Below are positions 26,401-38,400 of a DNA stretch of 64,000 bases, one piece after another (position 1 is the stretch's first letter; the number at the start of each line of letters is the position of its first letter). Origin of the DNA: Aspidiotus rigidus (lineage: Eukaryota; Arthropoda; Insecta; Hemiptera; Diaspididae); contig JAVHKY010000015.1 in assembly GCA_035079385.1 (NCBI GenBank), positions 1,116,001 through 1,180,000 of the forward strand, in the 5' to 3' direction. The position numbers were made by a program, and so were the translations under genes. The notes beneath the pieces are model-generated. The model was given only the letters and a program-made list of their open reading frames with translations, was not told where the DNA came from and did not search any database.

Positions 26401-29400
26401 TTTTGAATCTACAATAACGTATGAACTTGAATTTGTTACAGTTATTTACCAGGAACGCATAACTCATACTTTGATAAAGTTATAAATAACATAACGCTAT
26501 TTTCGTTGTGTTAACGTTATTTAACCGTTACCCATTACGTTACCTATGCCATCCCTGATACCAATATTCTAAAAATTTGTCTATTTTATACTGACAGCTG
26601 TTACGTGTACTGATTGCAGATCATTTATTTCTTCACACGGAAAGTTGATTGAATTGATGGTCAAATTGAAGTTATTCATTGCCTTTCAAGCTCTGTCTCT
26701 ATAGAGTAATGTATACCACCATTTATACGCACCAAATATGATTTCTGAAAATTCTTCCAACCTATAAAAACACTCTCAGTGCCTTGGTGACCTAAAGGTT
26801 GTACAGTTTGCAACTGCTCCGTCTTGAAATAAGTGGGTTGAAAAATAGATTTGATCTAGATTGTGAGAAGTTTTTAATGTGGTTGAATCCAACCCAGAAC
26901 TGAGAAACCGATTGGAGTGTGATATAATACAGTATGTGGAAAAAAATTCTCTTGAGCATATCACTTTAAAAAGCATTATTATATGTTGACTCGTGAATCT
27001 CCCCTGATCTGGGATATCAATTGTGTGATATTTGTGGAAAAAAATCTGCACAGCGAGATCTGAAGAAGCATATATTATATTGATCTGTGAATTTAATTCA
27101 GATCTGAGATGTCATGTTTGTGGTAAGAAATTAAGGTAGAGAAGCATATGTTGACCCATGAATCTAACCCAGATCTGATTCATCACTGCCAGTGTCATTT
27201 ATGAGGAAAAAAATTTTTCACGGAAAGGAAATCTAAAGAGTTATAATTACCTACGTTGATTCATGAATCAAACCCAGATCTGAAATATCGGTTCAAGTGT
27301 AATGTACATGAAAGAAAAATTTACACGGAAAGGCAATCTGAAAATGCATATCTTCACTTATAAATCTGGCCCACATCTGAAATGTCAATTCAAGAAGACC
27401 TGAAGAAACATATTATGTTCACCCATGAATTGAGCTTTGATTGCAGATATCGTTTCAAGTGTAATATTTGTGAGAAAAAATATACACGGAAAAACCAACT
27501 GAAAATGCATATGTTAACCCATAAATCTAACCCAGATGTGACATTTCAATTCAAGTGTGATGTTTGTGGAAAGAGATCTATGTTGAAAAGCAATCTTAAG
27601 AGACATATTTTGATTCACGAATCTAATCCAGATCATAGATTTCAATTTGAGTGTGATATTTGTGGAAAAAAATCTACATGGAAACAACATCTGAAAGCAC
27701 ATTTATTAACTCATGAATCTAAGTTAGATCTGAAGCATCAATTCCAGTGTCATTTATGTGGAAAAAAATTTACACAGAAAGAATATCTGAAAAAACATAT
27801 ATTAACCCATGAATCTGACCCAGATCTGAGGTATCAATTTGAATGTGGTATTTGTGGGAAAAAATTTACACAAAAAGTACATCTGAAGACGCATATGTCA
27901 ACTCATGAATCTAACCCAAATCTGAGATATCAATTTGAGTGTGGTATTTGTGGAAAAAAATCTACACAAAAAGGAGATCTGAAGAGGCATATATCAACCC
28001 ATGAATCTAACCGAGATCTGAGATATCAATTTGAGTGTGGTATTTGTGGGAAAAAATCCACACGAAAAGAAGATCTGAAGAGGCATATATTAACCCATGA
28101 ATCTAACCGAGATCTGAGATATCAATTTGAGTGTGGTATTTGTGGGAAAAAATTTACACGAAAAAGTAGTCTGAAACAACATATTATATTAACCCATGAA
28201 TCTCGCCCAGATCTGAGATATCAATTTGAGTGTGGTATTTGTGGGAAAAAATTTACACAAAAAGGACATCTGAAGGGGCATATATCAACCCATGAATCTA
28301 ACCGAGATCGGAGATATCAATTTGTTTGTGGTATTTGTGGGAAAAAATCCACACGAAAAAGAGATCTGAAACAACATATATTAACCCATGAATCTCGCCC
28401 AGATCTGAGATATCAATTTGAATGTGGTATTTGTGGGAAAAAATTTACACAAAAAGGACATCTGAAGGGGCATATATCAACCCATGAATCTAACCGAGAT
28501 CGGAGATATCAATTTGTTTGTGGTATTTGTGGGAAAAAATCCACACGAAAAAGAGATCTGAAACAACATATATTAACCCATGAATCTCGCCCAGATCTGA
28601 GATATCAATTTGAATGTGGTATTTGTGGGAAAAAATTTACACAAAAAGGACATCTGAAGAGGCACATGTCAACCCATGAATCTAACCGTGATCTGAAATA
28701 TCAATTCGAGTGTGGTATTTGTGGAAAAAAATCTACACAGAAAGAATATCTGAAAATACATATATTAACCCATGAATCTAACCCAGATCTTAGATTTCAA
28801 TTTGCCTGTGATATTTGTGGAAAGAAATCAATGTCGAAAAGCCATCTGAAGAGGCATCGATTGACTCATGAATAGAACCCAGCAGGTCTGGGATATCAAT
28901 TTGAAACTAATACTTGTGAAAAAAGATTAACCCATAAATCTAATCCATATCTGTAATATCAAGTGTGTTGTTTGTGGAAAGAAATCAGTGTGGAAAATAA
29001 ATCTTTAGAAGCGTATGTTGACCTATCAATGAATCTAGGTCAAATTTGATCAGATATCAAGTTGAGTGTGAAATTACGGTATTTGAGGAAAAAATCGACC
29101 CGGAAAGGAGATCTAAAGAAGTATATCTTAACCCATGAATCTTATTCAAATCTGAGGTGTTGATTTGGATGTGATACTTGAGGAAAAGAAATGCAATTTT
29201 AAGAAGCATTATGTTGACTGAATGAATCTAGCCCATGTCTTTGATATCCATTCAAGTGAGAGAAAAAGCCAGCCAGCATGTATATCAGTCCAACCCATGA
29301 ATCAACCCAGATCTGAGGTGTCAATTATGATATTTAAGGTAAGAAATGTACATGGAAAGCACGTTTGTAAAGGCATTTTTTAACCCATGACTGAAATATG

Positions 29401-32400
29401 AATTATGTATTCATGAAAGTTAAGGATTTGGGAAAAAAAGAATGCTCCCAAAACTCTGACCTCAAGATACATGGGTACATTTTACACATCATGAAAATAA
29501 TCGTAAATGTAATTTAGGGTAGATGTTATTAAGTTTTTTTCAAATATTATGATATTTTCCAAATAATATAGTGGGTAATAATGATGTGTACAGTTTGTAC
29601 AGCTTATCGGTATTTAACTTATTTGAATTTCATAATGTCTATTGTTCGAGCAACCCTTCTTCACGAAGATTTTCATCAATAAAAACGCGAATGCTTTCAT
29701 CAATCATCATGATAATGAGAAGAATCGTGCAGCATAGTTAGATGACCACATGGCAACCGTCGTGGCGACCCATGGTAATTCTTTATGAATATTTAGCGAA
29801 GGATAATTTATTTAGATAAGACGCAACAAGTGTTGTCATACCTACTCATATCTTAACGATTTTGTGTATCGCGTTCTAACTCGAATTTCCACCAAAATTT
29901 TCCTATTTGGCGTCGACTTTTTACCGATGACTTTATGATTATTCTGTTCTTTTTTTTTCACGCCTAGTCTCAACGTTTACATTAAAACGTAGCCCTCGCT
30001 GTATCGAGGAAAAACTTATGCAAATTATTCTTTAATAAGTAGAGACTAGATTACGAATGAATTAAATCTAAATTAATTATATTTCCGCTTCGATGATTTC
30101 TCAAAATTGAAAAAATAAGTTCGTCGAACCCTATTTTTTTTCACGTTTCGACTCCCTTGCATCCCTTTCTCTCTCTGTCTCATCTCTCGTGGAACGAGAC
30201 GAGACGAATTCGATTTCAAAACGTATCCGTCAAATGTTTCGCGTAATACGGGGAAAGCTGGTGATGAAATCAAACGAGAATTAATAACACGAATGCGCGT
30301 CATGGTTTCAAAATTGATATTGGTTTCGTCATTAGTGCGATAATTGACCTAATGATAAGGGCGAGGGACCGCGTCGAGATCACGCAATACCGTACAAAGG
30401 TCCGATGTTATTGCGAGGATAACTATCGTACTTATGTACCTACATTCGATTTGAGTATGACGTTCTAAACAGACAATGTAGATTGCTCTCGACTTTCTAC
30501 TCGAGTATATTTCACTTTTACGGTTTCTTTCATACGAAATACGAGAAAAGAATATAGGCTGATGATCCCGAGGATTTAGCCAGACTATAATCGAGAGTGC
30601 TGCTTCATTGTTTGATTAGAATTCGAATGCGAAGACCTACACGATTGGTTCGAGGAGAAGAATAAAACAACTCTTTTACTCACAATTTACAGTAAGCTGA
30701 ACTCGTTGACTTACGGCCGGAGGAACTCCATTGGAAGCGATACATAAATAGGTTCCCATCTCGTTTCTAGTAACTTTTGGTAAATATAAGATATCACCTT
30801 CGTATATGTAGGCTGTAAGCAAATTAATACAGCACGTGTAAGCTCAGACTCACGTATACTGCAAAGTGTCCTCAAAATAAAAACATGTAATATTTAAAAG
30901 AAGAAAAAAAAAAAGAAAAAAATCCTCGAATACCTCTTGCATGCACATGCGTACAAACAATTGTCGAGAGAAAAACTTTATATAGTTGGAAAGTTTTATT
31001 TGTAGTTTAGTGTGTAGAAGCGAAATCTTACTTTTATTCCTCTCATTGTTAACGCCTCTAATGGTAATTTCTTTACCATCTTCACGCCTCCACGTTACAG
31101 TGGGTTTCGGAACACCACGAGCCTTGCATTCTAATGTTGCGGATTTATTTTCTACCACGGTCGTTTCTGAACTGGTACCCGACGAAACGATGTCGGGTGG
31201 AACGACCACTTCGAGAAAAACTTTCTGGAAAATTATTTCAAAAATTAGCGAATACTAAGTATCATACAGTAATGAGGTAAGTAGAACTAACTGTTAATGC
31301 TCTATAGGAAATAAAAAATTGAATGACTCTGGCACGCGCCAAAAAAGGAGCTGGTCCAAAAAGATTGCCGAGGGAGGTATGAGTAAGACGATCAAAAAAA
31401 AAACTGGGGCTGAAGATTTTTCTCAAGTTTTCTCCTACAGCTCGATGGCGACGTTTCACATAAAATCACATTATAATAAGGGCACGGCCAAAGGAGCATA
31501 GCGAAGAGGTCAGAACATTCCCCCAGTTCCTGAAGCATTTTTTAGCAAATTTTATGTATTTTTCATCACATCACTTTTTCTGCACAATTTTATCCGTCAG
31601 CGTACTTCTTTGATTCTTCTCTTTTTTATCCAGTCCCCTTCAATTGCACTCTTTCTCACAGATCCATAGCCAGAAAACAACTCCAGGACTCTTGAGGACG
31701 TGACATCCCCCTTTATTCTACAGCAGCGATTTCTCCTTCTATCGCCTTCCTCTTCACAGGTCTGAAGGAGGCTTGAGCAATGGTATCTTCAGAGGTACCT
31801 ATGAGGAGGCCCCACCAAAATTTACAAATATCCTTAGCCAGTAGCGTATTCACGGGGTAGTTAGGAATAACCCGCCAGAAGACCTTCAGAAACCTCTGCT
31901 TGGTTTATTTGCTCAATGGAAATTTTATCTTTGAAAATTTCTGGACACCCCCCCCCCCCCGCCACCTGAAAGAATTTTTAAATATGTCACTGTCCTGAGC
32001 CAAAAAGCCATCAAAACTCCATCAATCATTGACGAAGAAGTCCTACGCAGAAATCTCAGGATCAAATTTTCACTTGGACACAATATTTCTGAGGAAAGAA
32101 AGGTAAAAATTTGATGATACTTACCCAACTTTTCATAGGATCTGTATTGACTTGACACATGTAATACCCACGATCTTCGCGACGAACGTTCTTTATTGTT
32201 AGAGTCCAAGTGTTGGACTCCTTGTGAGCAGCAGCCAGTCGATTATTATTCGTAATGACGTGGTCGTGGATGGCTAAAATAGCTTTCGTATCTACATTAA
32301 GCCAAGCTACCTGAAAACCAAATATTTGGACTATTACTTTCTGCGAGTAAGTATACAGAGTACTTTAATTTGAGAAAACATGAAGATAAAATGTGTACGA

Positions 32401-35400
32401 CAGTCAGTCCCAAATCATTGATTCAATAATGGTCCTCCCACATCAGAATGCTTAAATCCCTTGGACATCTCAAATATCTCTCACACTCCCGTATCGGTTG
32501 TAACCGTGAACTCTTCCTCCAGCTGTACAATAGTCTGATCTGTTCTCAACTTGATTATGGTTCTCTAATTTATACACACTCTAACTAAACAACCTTAAAA
32601 TTGCTGGACTCCATTCAATCTTACGGGCTTCGACTGGCTCTTGGCGCTTTACACAGCAGCCCTTCTCTCACTCAGCTAGTGGGCTTAGGTAGATTAATAC
32701 CGCGCTCTTCCACTCACTGCTAACTTTCTGCCGCAACAGCTCAATACCCGAATCTTCCCATCTTTTCAAATGCTCCCAGCCCACGTGATTCACCCCTTCG
32801 TCGCTTCAATCCTATCTAGGCGCTCATCTAAAACTCAGGCTCTTACTTCCTATTTTTTCATCCAGTTCTCTTTGGTCAACACCTACCCCGGATATTCGTC
32901 TCGATCGTTTTGGAATTCCCAGCTAATTTTATACACAAACAACTTCAGAATTTCCCTTTTATTTTCTCTCCTGCACGGATGGGTCCAAAGCGTGACTCAG
33001 GACCGGATATGCTGTCTCCATTCGGGGTAGCATCTCATATTTTTGTATGAGAAACTTTGCTTCCATATTCACCGTCGAACTTACTGGTATAATCTCACTT
33101 GCCTCTCTCCTTCCAAAAACTCCTTGTATTGTTTGATCCTCCTCCATCCTTACTCATTCTATATCTCTCCTATCGTCTAACGAATTCCCATTCTTGATTA
33201 CTCGTTAAGTTCTTCTTCATCTTCCATCTCTTTTTTTATGGATATTGAAACACACAGACCTTGAAGAACATGACGCAGGCGACATAATCGCAAAGCAGTC
33301 ACTGTGTTCATCTTCCATAAGTGATCCCTCCCCTCCCCCTCGTACGATGTCAAATCCTATTACTGCTTCCTCATCCTCTCCCCTTGGCAAGATTTCTGGT
33401 CCCCTGCAATGTCTCTTCAATACCAACCTCCGACCTCTTTCTGGTAATTTTTCAAATTTTCTTCAGCTCGATGGAATACCTTTTTCAAGTAAATACCCAC
33501 GACATGTCCCACTTATAACGTCATTACAGAGGAAATTTTCAGACAGTTTTAACCTAAGCCATTCAAACTCAGACTGCTACAGGAAAAAGACTCAGTAAAG
33601 AGTTTTATGTAGAATAAAAAGAGCCTGTCTCTATCCGGATCATGACGTCATTGGAGATTAAGAAAAATTTTTTGTTTGCCGGGGTTAGAACTGAGAACAG
33701 TAATTTGAACAGGCGAACTGTAACCGAAAAGAGCCGCTCCCCTTGATTTGCTTCAAGAACCAGAACCGAAAAGAACAGATGTCTCGGATTTGCTTTGAGA
33801 GCCAGAAGCGAAAAGAACTGGTTCCATTAATTTTTTGTAAGGACCAGAGCTGGTTCGTTGTGATTCCGGTTCTTAGAACCGAGATTACCGATTGCAGAAA
33901 AGAATTAGGTCGAAATGGGACAAATCAAACGAGACCAATTGAATACAATTAAGGAGAAAACAAGTAAAATAATTTAGGTCGAAACTAACTTCGGATTACA
34001 AGAATAAACCGAACTAAGATGGTGGTGAACGTCAATTACAGGATGACCGGTTTCGGAAATGCGGTAATGTCCATCATCAAGTCGCTGAACAACATAGTCT
34101 CTACAAATGATACTATTTTAGTAAATCACTATAGGTACACTTATGGCAGGGAAAACTTGTACTGATTCGGAAGTTTTTCGCCGTAAGTTTCTGAGCCGCA
34201 ATTATTTCTACCTCTTCTAAGGAATGACGAGAACCTATCAAGCGTCACCTTCACAGAAGAAGAAAGAAGACTGCTGGACAAAGGCATCAAGTACGTGCAG
34301 CCAGAGAGGCTGAACCAGTGTAGGTTTGAAAGCATGGCCATTAGCTGCGAACAAGTAATCCAAACCATGGAACACGACGTGAGACCAGAAGCCCGGACCA
34401 AAATTGGGAAAGTGCTGTTGGACATCAACGAGGACATGTGCCGAACCTATGACAGAACGCAAGTAATGCAGAGGAAGGTCACAAATCTACAAAAGAAGAT
34501 CCGACAGAACAACCTGATCTTGACAAAGGCGGGCAAGCGCAGCACGCGGTAGTGGTAATGGAGAAGGAGGACTACACCCAAAAAGTGGAGTCGTACATCG
34601 CAGTTAATGGATACCAAGAGCTGGCAAGGGACCCAACACGGAAATACCAAGATGACCTGAAAGCTGTTTTGAAACGGAACAATGTACCCGGCAATGGAAG
34701 GACGCTTGAGTTGAACCTCGTTGCACCAAAACTCAAGGGGCTTGTAAAACTCCACAAAGCAAACCGTCCGATGAGACCCCTGGTCAACAGCATTCAATCA
34801 CCATGCTACAAGATAGCAAAGATCGTAGCCACATTCCTGAAAGAAAACTACCAGTTTGCACCCAGACGAAGTATCAGAAACAACGAAGAGCTGATTGAGC
34901 AACTGGACAAGTTGGAAATCAGGACTAAAGACAGGCTGATATCCTTTGATGTGACTAATATGTTTGGTACCATACCGAAGGAGGAACTTCTCACTCTGCT
35001 CAAAAACAACAGATACCATGGGAACCCCGACGGGTCGAAGTACGCCAACATAGTGGAGGAGATCTTGAGCCAGAATTACTGCCGCTTCAATAACAGGTTC
35101 TACAGTCAGGAAAGGGGACTTGCGATGGGATCACCGCTGTCACCAACACTGGCGGAGATATTCATGAATGATATGGAAAACAAGATATTGAATGGCAGCA
35201 AGTTCGGAAACTCGATCATACACTGGGCCAGATATGTAGAGGATATCCTAATTGTAAGAACAGGCACTGATAGACAGATGGATCTATTCCTTTCAGAAAT
35301 GAACGCGATGAATGAGAGCATCAAATCCACAGTGGAAAAAGGCAATGAGACCATCAACTATTTGGACCTTACACTCACAATGGAGAACAATAGGATAGAA

Positions 35401-38400
35401 TACAAAATCTACAGGAAGCCGACGCATACTGACACCATCATCCCAAATGACTCCTCCTACCACCACCTCAGGCACAAGTTAGCGACAATCCAGAACTACT
35501 GCTATCGGGCAATTTCTATCCTCAAGAACAACGAAGAGAAGAGGAAAGAGATCGAGATAGTAAAGCAGATCGCAGAAGCCAATGACTACCGCAGACGTGT
35601 GGTGGAGGGAGTCTTTTGGAAAATGGAAACAAAGGAAGGAACCCATGATAGCGTAGTGAGAAAGTACTCCGGATCGATACCATGTATAGGAAGGTACACA
35701 AACAAGTTGATAAAGGCGTTCAATGGCTACGATGTGAATGTGGGTATCCAGAATAACCAACCCATGGTGAAGAGAATCAGCAATGACCAGACGGAACAAA
35801 AGGACAAGGAAAGCTTGAGCGGAGTGTACAAGCTCAGTTGTGAACAGTGCGAGGGGATCTATATCGGTGAGACTGGGAGAAAGTTTGAGATCAGAAGAAA
35901 AGAGCACAAAACGTCGAGGGAGAAAGAAGATGGCAAGTCACTGTTTGGGAAACACTGTAACGAGGAAAACCACGATGGAGAGGGAATATTTGAAGTCATA
36001 CACGTTGAGAATCGCACAAAGAGAAGAAAACTCTGGGAACAAATGGAGATTGCAAAAGCCAAGAAGAAGAAGGCCTGCCTCTTGAACAATGTAATCACAT
36101 TTGACAGCGAAAAATTATTCGGCCTGGTGATTGGACGAGAGAGGAAGAACGGAACCAAGCAATGAGATGGCAGGTATCCAGGTATCCAACAGAAACGCAG
36201 CATTTAGGACAACAGATTGAACCAATCACAAAGTAGTATGTTTTAGCCAATAAGAACACAATGTCATATTATTGTAAGAATAAGTTTCTAAGAAGTGAAC
36301 CAATCGCTGCACAGCATTGTTATAGCCAATAAGATCACAGTGTTATACTATAAAAACTCATGGTTAAGGCCTTGTTCTCCAGTTGCGACTCAACTGATGA
36401 TGGGATAAGACTCGAAAGTACTCTTGTATAAGCAACTAATAAAGTAGATTCGTACAATTGAAAAACCCTTTTTCAATTCAATCGATTATGGTGAAGTTGC
36501 TGAAAAGAGTCGTCGGTACCACTTTGGTTGCGAATTATATTGTCTATTGGAGGAGGTGGCCTTTTTTGATCTCATTAAGCAAAATGTATTCTTCCATGAA
36601 TGTCATGAAGACGTCTGCCGCTAGAGACTACATTTATGTAACCATTAATCCACTGTTTTGATCGTACTCCAATTTTCTGTAGCAAAAAGAGTGATTTCCA
36701 AAAATTTTCACATTCATTCATTTTTTCAAAATAGAGCTAATCCGAAACCTGAATGAAAACTGTTGGAATAATTGCAGTCTACATTCATGTTAATCATGCT
36801 ATCACGATTGAAACGCTCTCTCAGTCTTATTATTTGTAATTTTATAGCTCAACGAATTGTAGTTGTGCACCTTATCGTTGCATACAGGAGGGAACGATGA
36901 AAAGTTCTCATTTATTTTACCGACGTGATTCGATTACGGTGTGTAACGAAAGAAGAAAATGCAGCGTACAAAAATGCGTCGATCGTCCGATTCGCGCAAG
37001 AATATCATTCGCGAAATATTTTAACAGTTTTACTGCGTTCAGCGATAATATCAGTATTACCGGAGCGTGAATTTTAACACGTCTGAGTGCCCTTGTCATT
37101 GGTATTGAAGGGTAAATGGCGCCCCACGGTAAAGCTTTCCGTATCAACAAATATAAGCGATAATAGAATGACATAATATTATACAAATACGAGTCTCTTT
37201 CTCATTCTGGTCGCTTCACTCCCTGTGCACTCGTACACAGAAGGAGCACATAATGTAATACACAATCGTTTTAGTTGTGGTAGTAGGGCCGAGGGGGTGG
37301 TTATTGTAGTATATAATAATCTCTGGCGTATTTCCTGGGTTGCTTCTCATACTTCCATAACGGATTTCATTAAGATAATAAACGCGAAACTAATGATAAT
37401 TTGACATAGTCTTTACATCACCTAATCCCTTTCAAATAATAGCTGGGCTACGGTTGTACATCCTGCTCTTATTGTGTCGACCGATGATGAACCAAAATAT
37501 AATAGTAGTATTGCTTCGACATACTCGCATACAGCAGTCTTTGCTGTTCAGTCTATTGGGGCGTTATAGCTTTTGATAACGGGTATAGTTGTACATGATA
37601 AATATACCGTGGTAACTGTATGTACATATTCGATAATTATTGTGCTTGTACACCAGTTGATACAGCGGTGGAAGAAGACTAGACTAAAAATTGAATATGT
37701 CTGTGACCTTCCGTTGAAAACTTCGTGGAGACTTGAGTCCAGGTTTTAAGAAGATCGGAACGATCCAAAGAAAAAATCGGATTGCAGAATGTCCTCCTTA
37801 GGCTTTGGCCATCAAATTATCGCTCAGAAAGTTCATGAAAATTAAATAAATACTAATTAAAAAAACAAAAAAATTAGACAAGAATCAAGTGGGCAATTTT
37901 ATACCGTTTTACAAGCTGTCAACTGCACTCGGGTTATGAGCTTGATGGTGAATTGTTGAGTGAAAGTTGCTGCTTTCAGATAAGAGATGATGCTTTGGAC
38001 GGATACGAGGTCATCGGCGTGAGTTGTTTTGATGGTTGGTGAACTTTAGTGGATGTGGCAGAGAGAATCTGAAGCTAGATGGGCATGCGAAGATGAAGGT
38101 GTCGAGGGCTACAATGTTCGCGTGAAAATCAGAAAAGCTTGGAAAGAAAGCGCGCATATATGAGTCGCGTATGTTCCCCTTGTTCTTTGGAAGCTGCAAC
38201 TGTTTCATATTCTTCGAGCCTATTCACGCTTAAGCCTTTGTTGCAGGGGTGAACGAGGGAGAACGAGATGTTTCCAACGTCATGTGCCTCCTCTTCGCAA
38301 TATCGGAAAACAGTGGATTCTTTTCGACAGGGCTCTTCTGTTTGTCCAATGTACAGAGCTGGACATTCCCCACATTCGACCTTATAAACTCTTGGTTGAT

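Larger units (their letters stand above)
24726..26557. mobile_element. Non-autonomous hAT-type element with nested insertions
   Basis: Left end CAGGATGGCATAACG, right end (reverse complement) CAGGGATGGCATAGGTAACG. Both are flanked by ATACCAAT (24718-24725 and 26558-26565), an 8-bp duplication as expected for hAT transposons. No transposase frame. The 1.8-kb length includes a 498-bp hAT MITE (24986-25483) and a 268-bp TA-type MITE (25952-26219), both apparently later insertions. Confidence 0.85.
34229..36468 (+). mobile_element. PLE2: Penelope-like element, 5'-truncated
   Basis: Closely similar to PLE3 (reverse strand) from about 34229 to 36468. It lacks the N-terminal part of the first frame present in PLE3, so it is 5'-truncated, as happens in target-primed reverse transcription. 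It contains the end of frame 1, an uninterrupted frame 2 and a 3' tail with a hammerhead-like motif. It lies between two relics of a PLE4-like element. Confidence 0.85.

Noticed and set aside
34552..36165. Long PLE2 frame as a host gene
   Set aside because: Clear Penelope RT and GIY-YIG motifs, a near-identical reversed copy at 42.4-44.1 kb and transposon relics at both sides.
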